Assembly: GCF_012911815.1 (NCBI RefSeq)
Contig: NZ_JAATNW010000005.1
Location: forward strand, 367,322-431,321
DNA from: Alteromonas ponticola
Lineage (GTDB): Bacteria; Pseudomonadota; Gammaproteobacteria; Enterobacterales; Alteromonadaceae
Length of the DNA stretch: 64,000 nucleotides
Direction: 5' to 3'
In this document: in pieces, positions 61,531 through 64,000 of the stretch
Layout: every line of letters begins with the position of its first letter
How positions within the stretch are numbered: the stretch's first letter is position 1
Position numbers and translations under genes: made by a program
Notes under the pieces: model-generated
Seen by the model: the letters and a program-made list of their open reading frames with translations, nothing else
Databases searched by the model: none
Told to the model about the DNA's origin: nothing

Positions 61531-62325
61531 TCAGCGTTTGTTTCCATCGTTAATCATTTTACGGACTCTAGCTCCAGAGCCTCTTATCATATCCTCAATC
61601 AGTGATGTTTCAGGCATATTTTTCCAGTACTTTTTAGGCATCGAGCTTAGCATCGCGTTCTTTTTAATGCGGGCAGGATTAAATATGTTCGCGTAATAAG
61701 TGAGCCAATATTTTTCAATACGGTCCTCATCAGGAAATACGCTCGGGTCGGGGTTATCTTCTAAAATAAGCGTTTGTGTGTCCCAATGCGCAGCCCGGTA
61801 AGGAGTGAGTATAGACCAGCGCATGTTTTTAAACCGAGTTTGGAAGAAGTCGAGCTTGACCTCCAGGCTAAAATGTTCCGGTTCATACCAGGCAACAAAG
61901 TGCTCTTGCCCGTCAAGGATCACTTCTCTAAACCTCAAAAAAGCGCTTATTTTATATGCATCGCGCTTCACTGCTTTGACCAAAGCATTCAGGCGCAAAA
62001 CGTCATCGTCCGTTTTTAATTGGACAAGGTGTTTATTCTCGAAAATAACGCGCCATAACACCCGGTAACACAATGCAAAGCGGCTAGCATCCCGATGACA
62101 CAGTGCATATTTGAAAAGATCTAAGACTGACTTGGGAATAGAATGTTTCGCCGCCGCTGTAACGACCTTACTTTTCTGATCTGTGTGGCCAAACAAATCG
62201 TCCTGTATAGACTGTGAGCTTTGCCAGACAATGTTCTCAGGAGGTATAGACTGCGCCAGGCATTCTCTCGCTGCAATGCGCCACTGTTCATAACCCGGCA
62301 CTGACGTGATTGAAATTGTTTTCAT
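61531..62325 (-). CDS. TIGR03915 family putative DNA repair protein (DUF4130)
   Basis: 264 residues from the ATG at 62325 (MKTISITSVPGYEQWR). Family features: the segment DLFKYALCHRDASRFALCYR, KRDAYKISAFLRFRE, FVAWYEPEHF and PYRAAHWDTQTLI. Members are always paired with the TIGR03916 radical SAM protein and are annotated as putative DNA modification or repair proteins, some with a C-terminal uracil-DNA-glycosylase domain that is absent here. It starts 16 bases after the TIGR03916 stop. Confidence 0.88.
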   Translation of the reverse strand: MKTISITSVPGYEQWRIAARECLAQSIPPENIVWQSSQSIQDDLFGHTDQKSKVVTAAAKHSIPKSVLDLFKYALCHRDASRFALCYRVLWRVIFENKHLVQLKTDDDVLRLNALVKAVKRDAYKISAFLRFREVILDGQEHFVAWYEPEHFSLEVKLDFFQTRFKNMRWSILTPYRAAHWDTQTLILEDNPDPSVFPDEDRIEKYWLTYYANIFNPARIKKNAMLSSMPKKYWKNMPETSLIEDMIRGSGARVRKMINDGNKR

Positions 62326-62341
62326 CTTGATAATGCGGTGT

Positions 62342-63583
62342 TCAGGCGCCGAATAGCTCAATCTGCTTCGGTTGTTTGAATTGCTGTTCAAAGTTACTGC
62401 TATCAAGTAAATGAATTGCAGGTGAATAGTCACTCACACTAATAAAAGGTTTTAGCTTTTGTAAGGGTAGACGCATTTTGGTGAGATCCATCCAACTCAG
62501 CTTTGCATAACGGCGTATTGATAAAATTTTCTGCACCGTGCGTGCGCCCAGACCGGGTACTCGTAGCAAAAGTCGTTTGCTGGCTTTATTTAAATCAATG
62601 GGAAACACATGACGATTGCGTAATGCCCAGGCAAGTTTAGGGTCGTGCTCCATATCAAGCATGTCATTGTGTAAGATTTCATCAAGATTAAATCCATAAA
62701 AACGCAATAACCAATCAGCCTGGTAAAGACGGTGTTCGCGGATCAAAGGCGCGGGTTTCAGCGGTAAAACCACAGAAGCGTCCGGTATTGGCGAGAAGGC
62801 AGAATAATAAACCCGGCGTAGCTTTTGTTCGCTGTAGAGCTTAACGCTCGTACTTAAAATAACTTTATCATTCGAACCATCAGCCCCAATTATCATCTGA
62901 GTAGACTGCCCACCAGGGACAAAACGAGGAGGGCGCTTACCTTTATACGATTTTTCAACTTTGTGTTCAGCTATTTTGTCTTTCAGTGTATTCATCGAGC
63001 CATGAATAGCGCCAAGGTCTTTTTCTGGAGCATACTTATTTAGCGAAGGCTGGGTTGGCATTTCTACATTAATACTTAGTCGATCGGCATATAAGCCTGC
63101 TTCAGTCTGTAATTCTGGCGAGGCATTGGGAATTGTTTTAAGGTGGATATACCCCTTGAAACCGTGATCGATTCGTAAGGATTTAGCAATTCGCACCATA
63201 CTTTCCATAGTATGGTCTGGGGAACCGACGATGCCTGAACTAAGAAACAAACCTTCGATGTAGTTGCGCTTATAAAAATTCAACGTCAAATCTACCGTCT
63301 CTTTAACAGTGAAACGAGCACGTCGAACACTACTCGATACTCTATTAATGCAATAGTGACAATCATAAATACAGTAATTTGTCATCAATATCTTGAGTAA
63401 AGAGACACACCGCCCATCAGGGGTAAAACTGTGGCATATACCCGAACCACCAGTAAGAGAACCTATACCCGTTTTGTCTGTTTTGGCAGCTTTCCGTTTA
63501 CCCGCAGAACCACTTGCACAAGAGGCATCATACTTGGCTGCATCAGAGAGAATTTCGAGTTTTTGTATCAGTTTGTCATGCAT
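62342..63583 (-). CDS. TIGR03916 putative DNA modification/repair radical SAM protein
   Basis: 413 residues. The iron-sulfur motif is C71-x-x-x-C75-x-x-C78 (NYCIYDCHYC), with the radical SAM barrel continuing to about 310 and a helix-hairpin-helix DNA-binding segment near 325-360 (LNKASKRLLLRVPGLGARTV). Context and HhH suggest DNA as substrate; the reaction is not known. First gene of the pair with TIGR03915. A near-consensus LexA site lies 117 bases upstream. Confidence 0.92.
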   Translation of the reverse strand: MHDKLIQKLEILSDAAKYDASCASGSAGKRKAAKTDKTGIGSLTGGSGICHSFTPDGRCVSLLKILMTNYCIYDCHYCINRVSSSVRRARFTVKETVDLTLNFYKRNYIEGLFLSSGIVGSPDHTMESMVRIAKSLRIDHGFKGYIHLKTIPNASPELQTEAGLYADRLSINVEMPTQPSLNKYAPEKDLGAIHGSMNTLKDKIAEHKVEKSYKGKRPPRFVPGGQSTQMIIGADGSNDKVILSTSVKLYSEQKLRRVYYSAFSPIPDASVVLPLKPAPLIREHRLYQADWLLRFYGFNLDEILHNDMLDMEHDPKLAWALRNRHVFPIDLNKASKRLLLRVPGLGARTVQKILSIRRYAKLSWMDLTKMRLPLQKLKPFISVSDYSPAIHLLDSSNFEQQFKQPKQIELFGA

Positions 63584-63949
63584 CGAAGATTATTACTTTC
63601 TCAGAACAAATACACAAATGAGATCGATTCAGTAATAAATTATGAAAAGACATATGTGTACTAATTGTTTAGATTTTAAAACACCATCACCTTTGTATCA
63701 TGTATAAATATACAGTGCAATTGCATCCTGTGATTAAAAGATTACGATTTCTTCACGTCGTTTTGTTAGAGAAATTGAAATGGGTAAGGGGTAAACAAGA
63801 CACAATGTCTGTTCAGACAAACCAAGCGTTGCTGGTTAGGAGTTGTGTGACGTTAAAATGCGTGACTGAACGAGGCTCTTCATCATTAACGGGGGACACC
63901 CGCATTCATTAAACTGATTTTGCGAAGAATCATTTAATGGAGAATACAA
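63584..63949. other. Intergenic region upstream of the repair operon
   Basis: About 365 bases between divergent genes. It contains the LexA-like box at 63700-63715 and otherwise AT-rich promoter DNA. A short open frame (63700-63912) begins inside the box and shows no coding signature; I do not call it. Confidence 0.4.
63700..63715. promoter_or_regulatory. LexA (SOS) box candidate
   Basis: ATGTATAAATATACAG matches the SOS operator CTGT-N8-ACAG in all but the first base. The flanking 20 bases agree with the E. coli optimum TACTGTATATATATACAGTA at 16 of 20 positions. It lies 117 bases upstream of the TIGR03916 start and 235 bases before the partial gene at the right edge. Confidence 0.7.
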
Positions 63950-64000
63950 GTGTCCCACGCAGGTACTATTTTAGGCATATCTGAACTAGAAATCGAACGT
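63950..64000 (+). CDS. Partial gene running off the right edge
   Basis: An open frame of 17 codons from a GTG at 63950 (VSHAGTILGISELEIER) continues past base 64000. GGAG lies seven bases upstream, which supports the start. Too short to assign. It is divergent from the repair operon, and the LexA-like box could also affect it. Confidence 0.5.
   Translation, partial: MSHAGTILGISELEIER

Noticed and set aside
63700..63912. 70-codon plus-strand open frame
   Set aside because: It starts inside the LexA-like box and lacks a ribosome site and protein signature.

Overview
The window looks like a chromosomal segment of a marine gammaproteobacterium of the Alteromonadales (Alteromonas-like). This rests on protein types seen here: a secreted S8 protease with PA and paired PPC domains, an RND/adaptor pair, RpoH- and MscL-type proteins close to gammaproteobacterial forms, a PrpD close to the E. 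coli enzyme, a PEP-CTERM-like protein, and moderate base composition. No rRNA, tRNA, insertion sequence, prophage or CRISPR array was recognised. Genus assignment is inference.

Layout. 1-3.1 kb is phosphate uptake: a partial pstS with a good Pho box, then a PiT permease with its DUF47 partner. 3.4-8.4 kb holds an RND efflux pump, its lipoprotein adaptor and a YigZ protein. 8.4-15.7 kb is a plus-strand run: a DUF2235 hydrolase with a lectin-like tail, a soluble orphan histidine kinase, an alkaline phosphatase lipoprotein, an SLC13 permease and a small patatin. 15.6-24.9 kb carries a GT2 glycosyltransferase, an OafA-type acyltransferase, an isolated prpD, a DUF3391/HD-GYP protein lacking the His of its HD dyad, a coupled DUF1989 plus YqcI/YcgG (GntA-like) pair, and mscL. 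25.0-38.8 kb carries the S8 protease, a large patatin, an AhpD-like protein, two exported proteins, a KefB/C-type antiporter, an AraC regulator with an EamA exporter, and a chemoreceptor.

39-54.3 kb reads as a stress-tolerance island. It has an SDR of the general-stress type with an FAD/NAD(P) protein; a large membrane protein with three internal helical repeats, followed by a small channel-like membrane protein; a second-type RpoH (sigma-32) gene; a DUF421 protein; glutamine-dependent NAD synthetase with an isochorismatase-type hydrolase; a DUF2383 four-helix protein; two CPA1-type cation/proton antiporters; and an Hsp20 chaperone with a sigma-32-like promoter. The likeliest reading is a locus for heat, osmotic or ionic stress controlled at least partly by its own sigma factor. 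That is inferred from content, not shown.

54.4-64 kb has a fused SecD-SecF protein with a small exported partner, a DUF2167 protein, a PEP-CTERM-like protein, a quinone-reductase-type MDR enzyme and a truncated propeller-sensor fragment. It ends with the paired TIGR03915/TIGR03916 putative DNA repair proteins. Upstream of that pair is a near-consensus LexA box, and a new gene starts at the right edge.
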